This document shows positions 18,386 through 24,813 of a stretch of DNA of 36,960 bases, piece after piece; position 1 is the first letter of the stretch, and every line of letters begins with the position of its first letter. Source of the stretch: Hydrogenophilales bacterium (GTDB lineage Bacteria > Pseudomonadota > Gammaproteobacteria > Burkholderiales > Thiobacillaceae); the NCBI GenBank assembly GCA_024636775.1, contig JAGXGP010000070.1, forward strand, positions 1 through 36,960, in the 5' to 3' direction. A program made the position numbers and the translations under genes. The notes below the pieces were generated by a model. That model saw nothing but the letters and a program-made list of their open reading frames with translations, was not told the origin of the DNA and ran no database searches.

Positions 18386-18410
18386 ACGCCCCCTGCATGC
18401 AGGGGGCGTT
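18385..18410. terminator. Bidirectional hairpin between convergent fpr and the His-rich protein gene
   Basis: A 26-bp perfectly self-complementary sequence gives an 11-bp GC-rich stem (AACGCCCCCTG with CAGGGGGCGTT) around CATG. It starts at the last base of the fpr stop codon. Convergent genes end on both sides. The T content after the stem is low (TT on plus, TTTATT on minus), so efficiency is uncertain. A smaller hairpin, GGTGA-N5-TCACC (18411-18425), follows. Confidence 0.6.
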
Positions 18411-18453
18411 GGTGAGTCATTCACCCGGTTGTCATGCCGGGCGCAACCCAGAC

Positions 18454-18807
18454 TCAATGCCTGTCGTGACGACGATCTTTGCGATCATCATGGCGATCAT
18501 GGCGCCTGTCTTCGCGGTGGCCTTTCCCGTAATGTCGGTCACGCCCACTCCAACCATGATCACGGTAGCCGTAATTTGACTGGACGTGATGCTGGGGCGG
18601 CAGCACGAAATAGTGGCCGGGATGATGGTCGGAATGCCCCCAGTAGCGCTGGCCACCTGATTCATACTGCACACGAAATCCATCATGGTGGCGGGTACCA
18701 AACGAGACGCTGAAGCTGGGTTCAACCGAGATTACTCGACCGTCGCGGGCAAGGGCAGCGCCCGAGGTGGTCAACAGGGCTGTTGCAATTAGAAGGGTAC
18801 GTAACAT
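18454..18807 (-). CDS. Small exported histidine-rich protein, function unknown
   Basis: I do not recognise a named family. The 117-residue precursor has a clear signal peptide (MLRTLLIATALLTTSGAALA). The mature part has 15 histidines and ends in a strongly charged tail of RRHDRHDD/RKDRRHDRH type. The middle (RVQYESGGQRYWGHSDHHPG) resembles the aromatic, glycine-rich stretches of other small periplasmic proteins. The His-rich tail suggests metal or polyanion binding, which is inference. The ATG at 18807 is chosen because AAGGAG lies upstream and it gives a clean signal peptide. It is the third gene of a minus-strand run of exported proteins that diverges from ompR/envZ. Confidence 0.75.
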   Translation of the reverse strand: MLRTLLIATALLTTSGAALARDGRVISVEPSFSVSFGTRHHDGFRVQYESGGQRYWGHSDHHPGHYFVLPPQHHVQSNYGYRDHGWSGRDRHYGKGHREDRRHDRHDDRKDRRHDRH

Positions 18808-18854
18808 GGCTCTATCTCCTTTTAAAAATTGAAACGTTTGCACTCAACGAGGCA

Positions 18855-19445
18855 TTAATCGTTTCGGTCGTAGTAGCTGTTGGTAAAGCGTCCAGGACGC
18901 TGATCTTCAGCCACGCTGAAACTCACATTCAGCGTCAGCCACTTGCCGGGATCGTTTGGCAGGCGGGTGTTGTACTCGCGACCCTGGAAGCGGTAGCGCA
19001 CGTCATAACCACTCACCACCTGACGATAGTTGTCAGTCGTGCGGCAGCGTTCTACCTGACGCGGGCTTGATTCGTAGCGGCTGCTTCCATTATTCCAGCG
19101 GCTCCCGACCACGGCGCCGGTCGCGGCGCCGACTGCAGCAGCGGCAACTTTGCCGTTACCTTTGCCGACGGTGGAGCCGATCAGGCCGCCTGCGATTGCG
19201 CCCAGTACGGTGCTGCCGGTGTTGTTACCGTCGCGATAGCTGCGGCTTTCATGGCCAACTGTTTCGGTCCAGCACTCACGGCGCGGCTCGTTGACCGTGT
19301 CGTAGATCGGGGTGCTGGAGAGCACCTGGGCGCGTGCAGTGAAGCCGTCGCCATTGCTGTCTGCCTGTGGGTGGCCGGCCTGGGCTGTTCCCGTGGCAGC
19401 AAGCAATGCAGCAATCAGGGTGGTGTTAAAAGTGTGTGTTTTCAT
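18855..19445 (-). CDS. Exported glycine-zipper (17-kDa surface antigen-like) protein
   Basis: The 196-residue precursor has a signal peptide (MKTHTFNTTLIAALLAATGTAQA). An N-terminal region carries RRECWTETV. A glycine-zipper segment of the 2TM type follows (TVLGAIAGGLIGSTVGKGNG and AAAVGAATGAVVGSRW). The C-terminal beta-rich part has CRTTDNYRQVVSGYDVRYRF. Such proteins are usually periplasmic or outer-membrane associated; no lipobox cysteine follows the signal peptide here. The two cysteines could form a disulfide. GGAGAG precedes the ATG at 19445. The middle gene of the exported-protein run, its exact role is unknown. Confidence 0.8.
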   Translation of the reverse strand: MKTHTFNTTLIAALLAATGTAQAGHPQADSNGDGFTARAQVLSSTPIYDTVNEPRRECWTETVGHESRSYRDGNNTGSTVLGAIAGGLIGSTVGKGNGKVAAAAVGAATGAVVGSRWNNGSSRYESSPRQVERCRTTDNYRQVVSGYDVRYRFQGREYNTRLPNDPGKWLTLNVSFSVAEDQRPGRFTNSYYDRND

Positions 19446-19481
19446 GCTTACTCTCCTCGACTTCAATTGAACCAGTGGGGT

Positions 19482-19751
19482 TTAGCGACGGTCGCGTGAG
19501 CGATCATCCTGTTCGTTCTTTTCCTGCTGGCGACGCTCGTAACCGTAGCCATAACCGGGGGGTGTTTCGCGTCTGGCGTCACGACGGTCAACTTTGCGGG
19601 TTTCACGCTTGTCCTGACGGGATTCGTCAGGCTGGTCACGCTTGGCCACGATGAACGAACCCTCAATAAAATCCGGAGCCGCCTGAACCGGGGCAGCGAG
19701 CGCCAGTCCTAAAACAGCAGCGCCAAGAATCAAGTTGTTTCGAGCATTCAT
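19482..19751 (-). CDS. Small exported Arg/Asp-rich protein, function unknown
   Basis: I do not recognise a family. The 89-residue precursor has a signal peptide (MNARNNLILGAAVLGLALAAP, ending near PVQAA). The mature part is about 64 residues, dominated by arginine, aspartate and glutamate, with a GYGYGY patch and a DDRSRDRR end. It is likely disordered. The ATG at 19751 has GGAG at proper spacing; a longer in-frame reading would run back across the whole control region into the response-regulator gene and is not real. It is the first gene of the exported-protein run and the one next to the TGTAAC repeats. Confidence 0.72.
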   Translation of the reverse strand: MNARNNLILGAAVLGLALAAPVQAAPDFIEGSFIVAKRDQPDESRQDKRETRKVDRRDARRETPPGYGYGYERRQQEKNEQDDRSRDRR

Positions 19752-19845
19752 CTTTTTCTCCAATGGGGTGGTTGCGTTGCTTTGCTTCCATGCTTCACAG
19801 TTTGGTTGAGGAAAGTAAGCGCACTGTTTCACGCAAGGACGATTT

Positions 19846-19861
19846 TGTAACAGTGTGTAAC
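19846..19861. promoter_or_regulatory. Direct-repeat regulator site TGTAAC-N4-TGTAAC
   Basis: Two identical hexamers, TGTAAC at 19846-19851 and 19856-19861, are exactly 10 bp apart (GTTACA-N4-GTTACA on the minus strand). Direct repeats with a 10-11 bp period are the usual site of OmpR/PhoB-type dimers. The site lies in the 153-bp gap between the exported-protein run and the OmpR-type gene, 95 bp before the first exported-protein ATG and 44 bp before the regulator's ATG. Binding by the neighbouring regulator is inference. Confidence 0.55.
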
Positions 19862-19892
19862 CGGGAGGGGAATAGGTACCCAACTCCGCTGC

Positions 19893-19898
19893 TATAGT
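19893..19898 (+). promoter_or_regulatory. Candidate -10 box directly before the OmpR-type gene
   Basis: TATAGT matches the -10 consensus at five of six bases and ends six bases before the ATG at 19905. The predicted transcript start would coincide with the start codon, and no ribosome-binding site is present, so a leaderless mRNA is plausible. No good -35 hexamer is seen; the TGTAAC repeats lie just upstream and could supply activator contacts. Confidence 0.4.
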
Positions 19899-19904
19899 TG
19901 CCGC

Positions 19905-20618
19905 ATGGAAAAAGACACCATTTATGTGACTGACGACGACCCCGGTATCCGGGAGCTGGTGGCCGAATACCTGAGCAGTCAGGGTTACGCGGTTGAAACC
20001 GCCGAAGATGCGCCTGCACTGGACAAGCTGCTGGCCACCCGGTTGCCCGAATTGCTGGTGCTCGACTGGATGATGCCGGGAGAAGATGGCCTGTCGGTGG
20101 CGCGCCGGCTGCGTGCGCAACCGGGATTTCCACCCATCATCATGCTGTCGGCCAAGGGCGAAGATATCGATCGCATCATCGGTCTCGAAGTCGGCGCCGA
20201 CGATTACCTTCCAAAACCGTTCAATCCGCGCGAACTCCTGGCGCGGATTCGGGCGGTGATGCGACGTCAAAGCGGTGCGGCCACCCCCGCGCCGGCCGAA
20301 ACGGCCAAACGATTCCAGTTTGGCCCGTTCAGCGTCAATCTCGATTCCCGGACGCTGAATCGTGACAGCGATGAAATCATTCTGACTACCGGCGAATACG
20401 AATTGCTGGAAATTTTCGTCACCCACGCTAACCGCGCGCTGTCGCGTGACTGGCTGATGGATCAATTACGCGGATTCGAACGCGATCCGTTTGATCGTAG
20501 CATCGACGTGCGGGTGAACCGGCTGCGCAAGAAAATCGAGGAGGATCCGTCCAATCCGGCTTACATCCGCACCCAGCGCGGGCAGGGCTACCTGTTCGTG
20601 CCGCAGGGTAAAGGGTGA
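19905..20618 (+). CDS. ompR: OmpR-type two-component response regulator
   Basis: This 237-residue protein has a receiver domain with the acidic pocket (D10-D12), phosphoacceptor D54 (LLVLDWMMPGEDG), S82 and K104 in PKPFNPRELLARIRAVMRRQ. A C-terminal winged-helix DNA-binding domain follows (SFDRSIDV-like FDRSIDVRVNRLRKKIEEDP and IRTQRGQGYLF). The closest match by motif is OmpR. The GTG of the histidine kinase overlaps its stop, so the two are coupled. It diverges from three exported-protein genes, which are therefore its likely targets. Which signal is sensed cannot be told from the sequence. Confidence 0.92.
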   Translation: MEKDTIYVTDDDPGIRELVAEYLSSQGYAVETAEDAPALDKLLATRLPELLVLDWMMPGEDGLSVARRLRAQPGFPPIIMLSAKGEDIDRIIGLEVGADDYLPKPFNPRELLARIRAVMRRQSGAATPAPAETAKRFQFGPFSVNLDSRTLNRDSDEIILTTGEYELLEIFVTHANRALSRDWLMDQLRGFERDPFDRSIDVRVNRLRKKIEEDPSNPAYIRTQRGQGYLFVPQGKG

Positions 20619-21901
20619 GGCTTATTCCCCAATCCTTGTTTGCCCGCACAGCGCTGGCGCTGGCGCTGTCGTTCATCGTGTTTCAGGTGGCGGCGTTCTG
20701 GGTGGTCAGCCGCACCATGATCATTCCGGTGGCAGAGCGCTCAGCCGACGATCTGGCCGGGTTGATCGTGCTATCCGCGCAAACCTGGGTGGAACTGCCT
20801 CCCAAAACACGTGTGCCCTTCGAAAACGAGTTGGCGCGCCGCCACGGTTTGCGTCTGACCACGGTCGATGTGGGTGCGTCAGTGGACGCGCCGCGTTTTG
20901 CGTTCCGCAAGGAAATCGAGGCGGCGCTGAGCCGTCGCGTGGAAACCGATATCAAATTGCGGGGCGTACCCGGATCCAAAGCGGTATGGCTGAACATCCC
21001 GCAGGGCGGGCATGCGTTAAGCGCCGGTTTTTTCCCGAATCGCTACGCCGTCAAGGTCCCGCTGGCCGCGATTGCCGTGGTGGGCGTCGGGACATTGCTC
21101 AGCTTGTTGACCGCGCTGTTTCTGGTGCGCCGTATAACCGTACCGCTGGCGCGTGCGTCGCAGGCGGCCAGCCAGGTGGGGGCGGGCCAATTGCCCGAAC
21201 CGTTGCCGGAAACCGGGCCGGCTGAACTGGCCGAACTGGCGCGGCGCTTTAACACCATGGCGACCGAGGTGCGTGATCTGCTGGATAACCGCACCACCTT
21301 GCTGGCAGGCATTTCGCATGACCTGCGCACACCGATGACACGTTTGCAGCTCAATCTGGAAATGCTGCGCGACGACCCCAGTTCGGCACGTATCGACCGT
21401 GCGGTGAAGGATCTTGCCGACATGAACAAACTTATCACCGGCTATCTGGAACTGGCACGCACCACGCAGCCCGAGGCACGTAGTCACTTCGATTTGGCCG
21501 AACTGCTGGAAGTCGTGGCGGCCGATGTGGGTTTGGCATGGGTGGCTGTCGCGCCGTGCGAGATCGAAGCAGGCCGTCTTGCGGTGCGCCAGATCGTCGC
21601 CAACTTGATCCAGAACGCTCAGCGCTACGGTGGCGACACGCCAGTCGAATTGACGCTGGAGTGTGTGGGAGATCGGGCGCGGGTCATCGTGCGCGATACC
21701 GGGGCAGGCATCCCTGAGGATCAGCTGGACAAAGTGTTCAGACCGTTTTACCGGCTAGAAGCCTCGCGTTCACAAGCCACGGGCGGAACAGGGCTGGGGC
21801 TGGCGATCGTGCGCCAACTGGCGGAAACAAATGGATGGAAAGTGATGTTACAGAATCGCCCGCAAGGCGGGCTGGAGGCTGTTCTGGAAATACGGCGTTA
21901 G
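20615..21901 (+). CDS. envZ: EnvZ-type sensor histidine kinase
   Basis: This 428-residue inner-membrane kinase has two membrane segments (about 10-32 and 147-171) flanking a short periplasmic loop. A HAMP domain follows (about 172-225), then the dimerisation and phosphoacceptor H235 in GISHDLRTPMTRL. The ATPase domain has NLIQNAQRYG (N box), DTGAGIPEDQLDKVFRPFYR (G1/F) and GGTGLGLAIV (G2). The GTG at 20615 overlaps the response-regulator stop, with AGGG upstream inside that gene. It converges with a pair of small genes whose last stop is only four bases beyond its own. The name follows EnvZ by architecture; osmosensing is not shown. Confidence 0.9.
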   Translation: MRLIPQSLFARTALALALSFIVFQVAAFWVVSRTMIIPVAERSADDLAGLIVLSAQTWVELPPKTRVPFENELARRHGLRLTTVDVGASVDAPRFAFRKEIEAALSRRVETDIKLRGVPGSKAVWLNIPQGGHALSAGFFPNRYAVKVPLAAIAVVGVGTLLSLLTALFLVRRITVPLARASQAASQVGAGQLPEPLPETGPAELAELARRFNTMATEVRDLLDNRTTLLAGISHDLRTPMTRLQLNLEMLRDDPSSARIDRAVKDLADMNKLITGYLELARTTQPEARSHFDLAELLEVVAADVGLAWVAVAPCEIEAGRLAVRQIVANLIQNAQRYGGDTPVELTLECVGDRARVIVRDTGAGIPEDQLDKVFRPFYRLEASRSQATGGTGLGLAIVRQLAETNGWKVMLQNRPQGGLEAVLEIRR

Positions 21902-21905
21902 GCCG

Positions 21906-22061
21906 TCAGGCGCATTGACCGCTGACTCGACGCAGCATGCGGAACTCGACGAACAACACAGTCAGGCTGAACATCGACATGCGGCCGGTGCTGCCGCTAA
22001 AAAATCCCAGTGGCGAACGAGAGAGATTTATACTCACGCTACGGGCTCGACCGAGTTGCAT
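21906..22061 (-). CDS. Small protein B of a tandem paralogous pair, function unknown
   Basis: I know no family for this 51-residue protein. Its central part, LSRSPLGFFSGSTGRMS and SLTVLFVEF, aligns without gaps to LSPSPFAWFYGQTERMS and SLSLLFVQF of the gene just upstream: 16 of 28 residues are identical (upstream residues 14-41 against 13-40 here). This makes it very likely a real, translated gene and a tandem-duplication product. Its ATG at 22061 shares a base with the upstream stop (TGATG), so its translation is probably coupled. The second half is hydrophobic with a basic end (RMLRR). It could sit at the membrane or form a small amphipathic beta-hairpin. It ends four bases from the envZ stop. 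Confidence 0.72.
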   Translation of the reverse strand: MQLGRARSVSINLSRSPLGFFSGSTGRMSMFSLTVLFVEFRMLRRVSGQCA

Positions 22062-22213
22062 CAGGCAGCAGGCTGACGCGCAAACAGGGAGAACTGCACG
22101 AACAGTAGCGACAGGCTGGTGAGGCTCATGCGCTCGGTCTGGCCGTAAAACCAGGCAAAAGGAGAGGGGCTCAGTTCGAGTACCAGTTGTTTTTGGCCGA
22201 ATTGCAGTTTCAT
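22061..22213 (-). CDS. Small protein A of a tandem paralogous pair, function unknown
   Basis: I know no family for this 50-residue protein, which starts MKLQFGQKQLVLELSPSPFA and ends FVQFSLFARQPAA. It has a strong ribosome-binding site (AAGGAG, six bases before the ATG) and a sigma-54 -24/-12 element about 40 bp upstream. Protein B, encoded directly downstream, is a paralog sharing L-S-x-S-P, F-x-G-x-T-x-R-M-S, S-L and L-F-V-x-F. The alternating hydrophobic pattern suggests either one short membrane segment (residues 30-45) or a two-stranded hairpin around G24. There is no signal peptide. A nearby overlapping reading frame is rejected because the paralogy is only in this frame. Confidence 0.75.
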   Translation of the reverse strand: MKLQFGQKQLVLELSPSPFAWFYGQTERMSLTSLSLLFVQFSLFARQPAA

Positions 22214-22251
22214 GATGCGCTCCTTGATGTGGGGGGTGATGCCTGAATACT

Positions 22252-22267
22252 TGCAATGCCTGTGCCA
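22252..22267 (-). promoter_or_regulatory. Sigma-54 (RpoN) promoter of the small-protein pair
   Basis: On the minus strand the sequence is TGGCACAGGCATTGCA, against the consensus TGGCACG-N4-TTGCW. The essential GG (22266-22265) and GC (22254-22253) have the exact spacing, and only the G after TGGCAC differs. The predicted transcript start near 22242 leaves a leader of about 28 bases that contains AAGGAG before the ATG at 22213. Confidence 0.75.
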
Positions 22268-22309
22268 CCTGGGCGCGTGATGGCCTGGTGCAAAAAAACA
22301 TCAACAAAA

Positions 22310-22322
22310 CAACAGCTTGAAA
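22310..22322 (-). promoter_or_regulatory. Candidate IHF site upstream of the sigma-54 promoter
   Basis: On the minus strand TTTCAAGCTGTTG fits the IHF consensus WATCAANNNNTTR except at its second base. It lies in an A/T-rich stretch between the sigma-54 element and the upstream palindrome, where IHF commonly bends DNA at such promoters. The consensus is loose, so the call is weak. Confidence 0.3.
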
Positions 22323-22361
22323 ATATTCCCGCGGGGCGGATAGTGGCGATGGGAAATCGCT

Positions 22362-22379
22362 TTGACGGAAACCCGTCAA
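22362..22379. promoter_or_regulatory. Palindrome TTGACGG-N4-CCGTCAA, candidate enhancer for a sigma-54 activator
   Basis: TTGACGG (22362-22368) and CCGTCAA (22373-22379) form a perfect 7-bp inverted repeat. It lies about 120-137 bp upstream of the predicted sigma-54 start, the usual distance for an activator-binding site. GCGAT-N5-ATCGC (22346-22360) lies beside it. It is also upstream of the ABC-F gene, so a role there is possible. Confidence 0.45.
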
Positions 22380-22459
22380 CCCGTGTCGAAATGGCCAACA
22401 ATCGACACCTCAGCTCGGCTGGTTTTCAGCGTGAATATCACTCGCCAACAGCCACAAGG

Positions 22460-22465
22460 TAGAAT
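22460..22465 (+). promoter_or_regulatory. Candidate -10 box for the ABC-F gene
   Basis: TAGAAT matches the -10 consensus at five of six bases, 49 bp before the ATG at 22515. The -35 position at 17 bp (ATCACT) is poor. Confidence 0.3.
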
Positions 22466-22514
22466 CCGGCTTTACGATTTAAGTGGTGCGTGTTCTGCGT
22501 ATCACCCCTTTGGC

Positions 22515-24476
22515 ATGATCATCCTTAAAAATCTCAGCCTGCGGCGTAGCGCCAAGGTCCTGCTCGACAATGCGTCGGTCTCCATTAATCCCGGTGAACG
22601 GGTCGGTCTGGTCGGGCGCAACGGCGCCGGCAAGTCCAGCCTGTTCGCACTGCTGAATGGCACCCTGCACGAAGACAAGGGCGATTTTTCCGTCCCGTCG
22701 CAATGGCGTATGGCCCAAGTGGCGCAGGACATGCCGGAAACCAGCGAGTCCGCGACCGATTTCGTCATCGCCGGCGATACCGCACTGGCCGAAGCACAAG
22801 CTGAAGTGACAGCGGCGGAAGAAAGCGACGATGGCGAGCGCATGGCGCACGCCTACATGGCGCTGCACGACGCTGGCGCGCACGATGCGGAGTCACGCGC
22901 GCAGTCACTAATTCTGGGCTTGGGCTTTCAGGTGCGCGAACTGAACCAGCCGGTCAACAGCTTTTCCGGCGGCTGGCGGATGCGGCTTCAGTTGGCCCGC
23001 GCACTGATGTGTCCGTCCGAACTGATGCTGCTCGACGAACCCACCAACCACCTCGATTTGGATGCCTTGGTGTGGCTGGAAGCCTGGCTCAAGAAATATC
23101 CCGGCACCATGCTGGTGATCAGCCACGACCGCGAGTTTCTTGATGCCGTGACCAATGTCACCCTGCATATCGAGCACGGCCAGCTCACCCGTTACGGCGG
23201 CAACTACAGCAGTTTTGAAGACATGCACGCCGAGCAACTGGCACTGCATCAGGCCGCATTTTCCAAGCAGCAGGACAAGATCGCCCACCTGCAGGACTTT
23301 ATCAATCGCTTCAAGGCCAAGGCCAGCAAAGCCAAGCAGGCGCAAAGCCGGGTCAAGGCGCTGGACCGCATGGAACGCCTGGCGCCGTTGCTGGCCAATG
23401 CCGACTTCACCTTTGAATTCAAAGAGCCGCAGAATCTGCCCAACCCGATGCTGTCGATCGACAACGCCAGCTTTGGCTATCCGCCGCCGGCCGACGCACC
23501 GCCTGGCACGCCGTCCACCGTCATCGTGCGTGGCGTCAGCAAATCCGTCTTCGCCGGCCAGCGCATCGGCATCCTCGGCGCCAACGGCCAGGGCAAGTCG
23601 ACGCTGGTGAAAACCGTCGCCCGCACGCTGGCGGTGGTCGAAGGCGAAGTGCTCGAAGGCCGCGGCCTCAACATCGGCTACTTCGCGCAGCAGGAACTCG
23701 ACGTCTTGCGCCCCGCCGACACCCCGCTCGAACACATGATCCGTCTCGCCCGCGACACCATCGCCAATGGCGGCGCCGGCCAGTTCAGCAGCCGCGAGCA
23801 GGACTTGCGTACCTTCCTCGGCACCTTCAACTTCAACGGCGACATGGTCAAACAGGCCGTCGGCACCATGAGCGGCGGCGAAAAAGCCCGCTTGGTGCTG
23901 TGCATGATCGTGTGGCAGCGCCCCAATCTGTTGCTGCTGGACGAGCCGACCAACCACCTGGACTTGGCTACGCGCGAAGCATTGGCCATGGCGCTCAACG
24001 AATTCGAAGGCACCGTCATGCTGGTCAGCCACGATCGCGCCCTGCTGCGCTCGGTGTGTGACGAGTTCTGGATGGTCAGCAAAGGCGGCGTCGAGCCGTT
24101 CGACGGCGATCTGGACGATTACCAGCGGTATTTGCTCGACGAGAGCAAGCGCCTGCGTGAAGAGATCAAGCAGGCGGGCAAAGTGGCGGATGCCCCGGTG
24201 GCGAAAGCGGAACCTGCGCCGGTGGCGGCAAAAAAGCCGGTTGCTTCGGGCAAGGTCAAGTCGCTTAAGCAGAAACAGGAGCGGCTTGATAAAAGCATGG
24301 CAGCGCTTCAGGTGGAAAAAGCTGCGTTTGAAGCACGCCTGGGCGGAACGCTTTCGGTTGAGGAGATTACTGAAACCGGCAAGCAGCTCCAGCATGTGAT
24401 TGATGAGTTGGCGATTGAAGAGGGGGAGTGGTTGGTGTTGGCGGGGGAGATTGAGGGGTTGGAAGCGGGGGTCTAG
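22515..24476 (+). CDS. ABC-F family ATPase (YheS/Uup-like)
   Basis: ABC-F proteins are cytosolic ATPases without membrane domains that act on the ribosome. This 653-residue protein has two ABC domains. The first has Walker A GRNGAGKS near residue 34, signature SFSGGWRMRLQLARAL and Walker B LMLLDEPTNHLD. The second has GANGQGKST, TMSGGEKARLVL and LLLLDEPTNHLD. A linker with a KAKASKAKQAQSRVKAL helix lies between them. A lysine/alanine-rich stretch and a C-terminal coiled coil (KSLKQKQERLDKSMAAL) end the protein, most like YheS. The ATG at 22515 matches the family start; no ribosome-binding site precedes it. A palindromic repeat element follows directly. Confidence 0.92.
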   Translation: MIILKNLSLRRSAKVLLDNASVSINPGERVGLVGRNGAGKSSLFALLNGTLHEDKGDFSVPSQWRMAQVAQDMPETSESATDFVIAGDTALAEAQAEVTAAEESDDGERMAHAYMALHDAGAHDAESRAQSLILGLGFQVRELNQPVNSFSGGWRMRLQLARALMCPSELMLLDEPTNHLDLDALVWLEAWLKKYPGTMLVISHDREFLDAVTNVTLHIEHGQLTRYGGNYSSFEDMHAEQLALHQAAFSKQQDKIAHLQDFINRFKAKASKAKQAQSRVKALDRMERLAPLLANADFTFEFKEPQNLPNPMLSIDNASFGYPPPADAPPGTPSTVIVRGVSKSVFAGQRIGILGANGQGKSTLVKTVARTLAVVEGEVLEGRGLNIGYFAQQELDVLRPADTPLEHMIRLARDTIANGGAGQFSSREQDLRTFLGTFNFNGDMVKQAVGTMSGGEKARLVLCMIVWQRPNLLLLDEPTNHLDLATREALAMALNEFEGTVMLVSHDRALLRSVCDEFWMVSKGGVEPFDGDLDDYQRYLLDESKRLREEIKQAGKVADAPVAKAEPAPVAAKKPVASGKVKSLKQKQERLDKSMAALQVEKAAFEARLGGTLSVEEITETGKQLQHVIDELAIEEGEWLVLAGEIEGLEAGV

Positions 24477-24482
24477 GCATAA

Positions 24483-24756
24483 GCGCCCTCACGGCCGTTC
24501 GCCCTGAGATTGACGCGTGATTAAAGTATTTACCTTAAGCCCGTTCGCCCTGAGCCTGTCGAAGGGTCGGGTTGTTTTAGTTGAGGTGTTCGCAGAACCA
24601 CTGACCCTTGGCCGGGCTACCCCCGGCCAACGGTCAGCGGTTAAGAGATCTCCTCACTATCACAACCCGACCCTTCGACAGGCTCAGGGCGAACGGCGTT
24701 GAGGTAAAACTTCGATCACGCGTCAAACGCAGGGCGAACAGCGCTACAGGAAGCGC
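24483..24756. repeat. About 270-bp nested palindromic repeat element (MITE- or REP-like)
   Basis: The whole gap between the ABC-F gene and glyQ is one large imperfect palindrome centred near 24618. The core arms are a perfect 35-bp inverted repeat (24541-24575 with 24662-24696), containing the widespread motif GTTCGCCCTGAGCCTGTCGA. Outside it, TTGACGCGTGAT (24510-24521) pairs with ATCACGCGTCAA (24715-24726), and GTTCGCCCTG (24497-24506) with CAGGGCGAAC (24730-24739). Inside it, CTGACC and TTGGCCGGG (24601-24616) pair with CCCGGCCAA and GGTCAG (24622-24637). All pairs share the same centre. No open reading frame of note lies in it, so it is non-autonomous. It may also terminate or stabilise the ABC-F transcript. 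Confidence 0.8.
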
Positions 24757-24777
24757 CTAAGCACCCCCCAACCACGT

Positions 24778-24783
24778 TAAAAT
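24778..24783 (+). promoter_or_regulatory. Candidate -10 box for glyQS
   Basis: TAAAAT matches the -10 consensus at five of six bases, 30 bp before the glyQ GTG and just outside the palindromic element. No good -35 hexamer is seen at 17 bp, where the element ends. Confidence 0.35.
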
Positions 24784-24813
24784 GCCGCTTTCCCGAAAAG
24801 CCGTGTATTTGCC

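Noticed and set aside
19752-20465. Long N-terminal extension of the Arg/Asp-rich exported protein
   Set aside because: It would run antisense through the response-regulator gene and the control region. The ATG at 19751 has a ribosome-binding site and a clean signal peptide.
21906-22379. A 157-codon reading frame on the minus strand covering the small-protein region
   Set aside because: Only its last 51 codons show paralogy to the neighbouring small gene. Its upstream part crosses the sigma-54 promoter and overlaps protein A in another frame, so only the short form starting at 22061 is kept.
22908-24395. A 495-codon frame on the minus strand opposite the ABC-F gene
   Set aside because: It lies wholly antisense to a well-conserved ABC-F gene and its composition (His, Gln, Val, Leu-rich without motifs) is what the reverse of such a gene gives.
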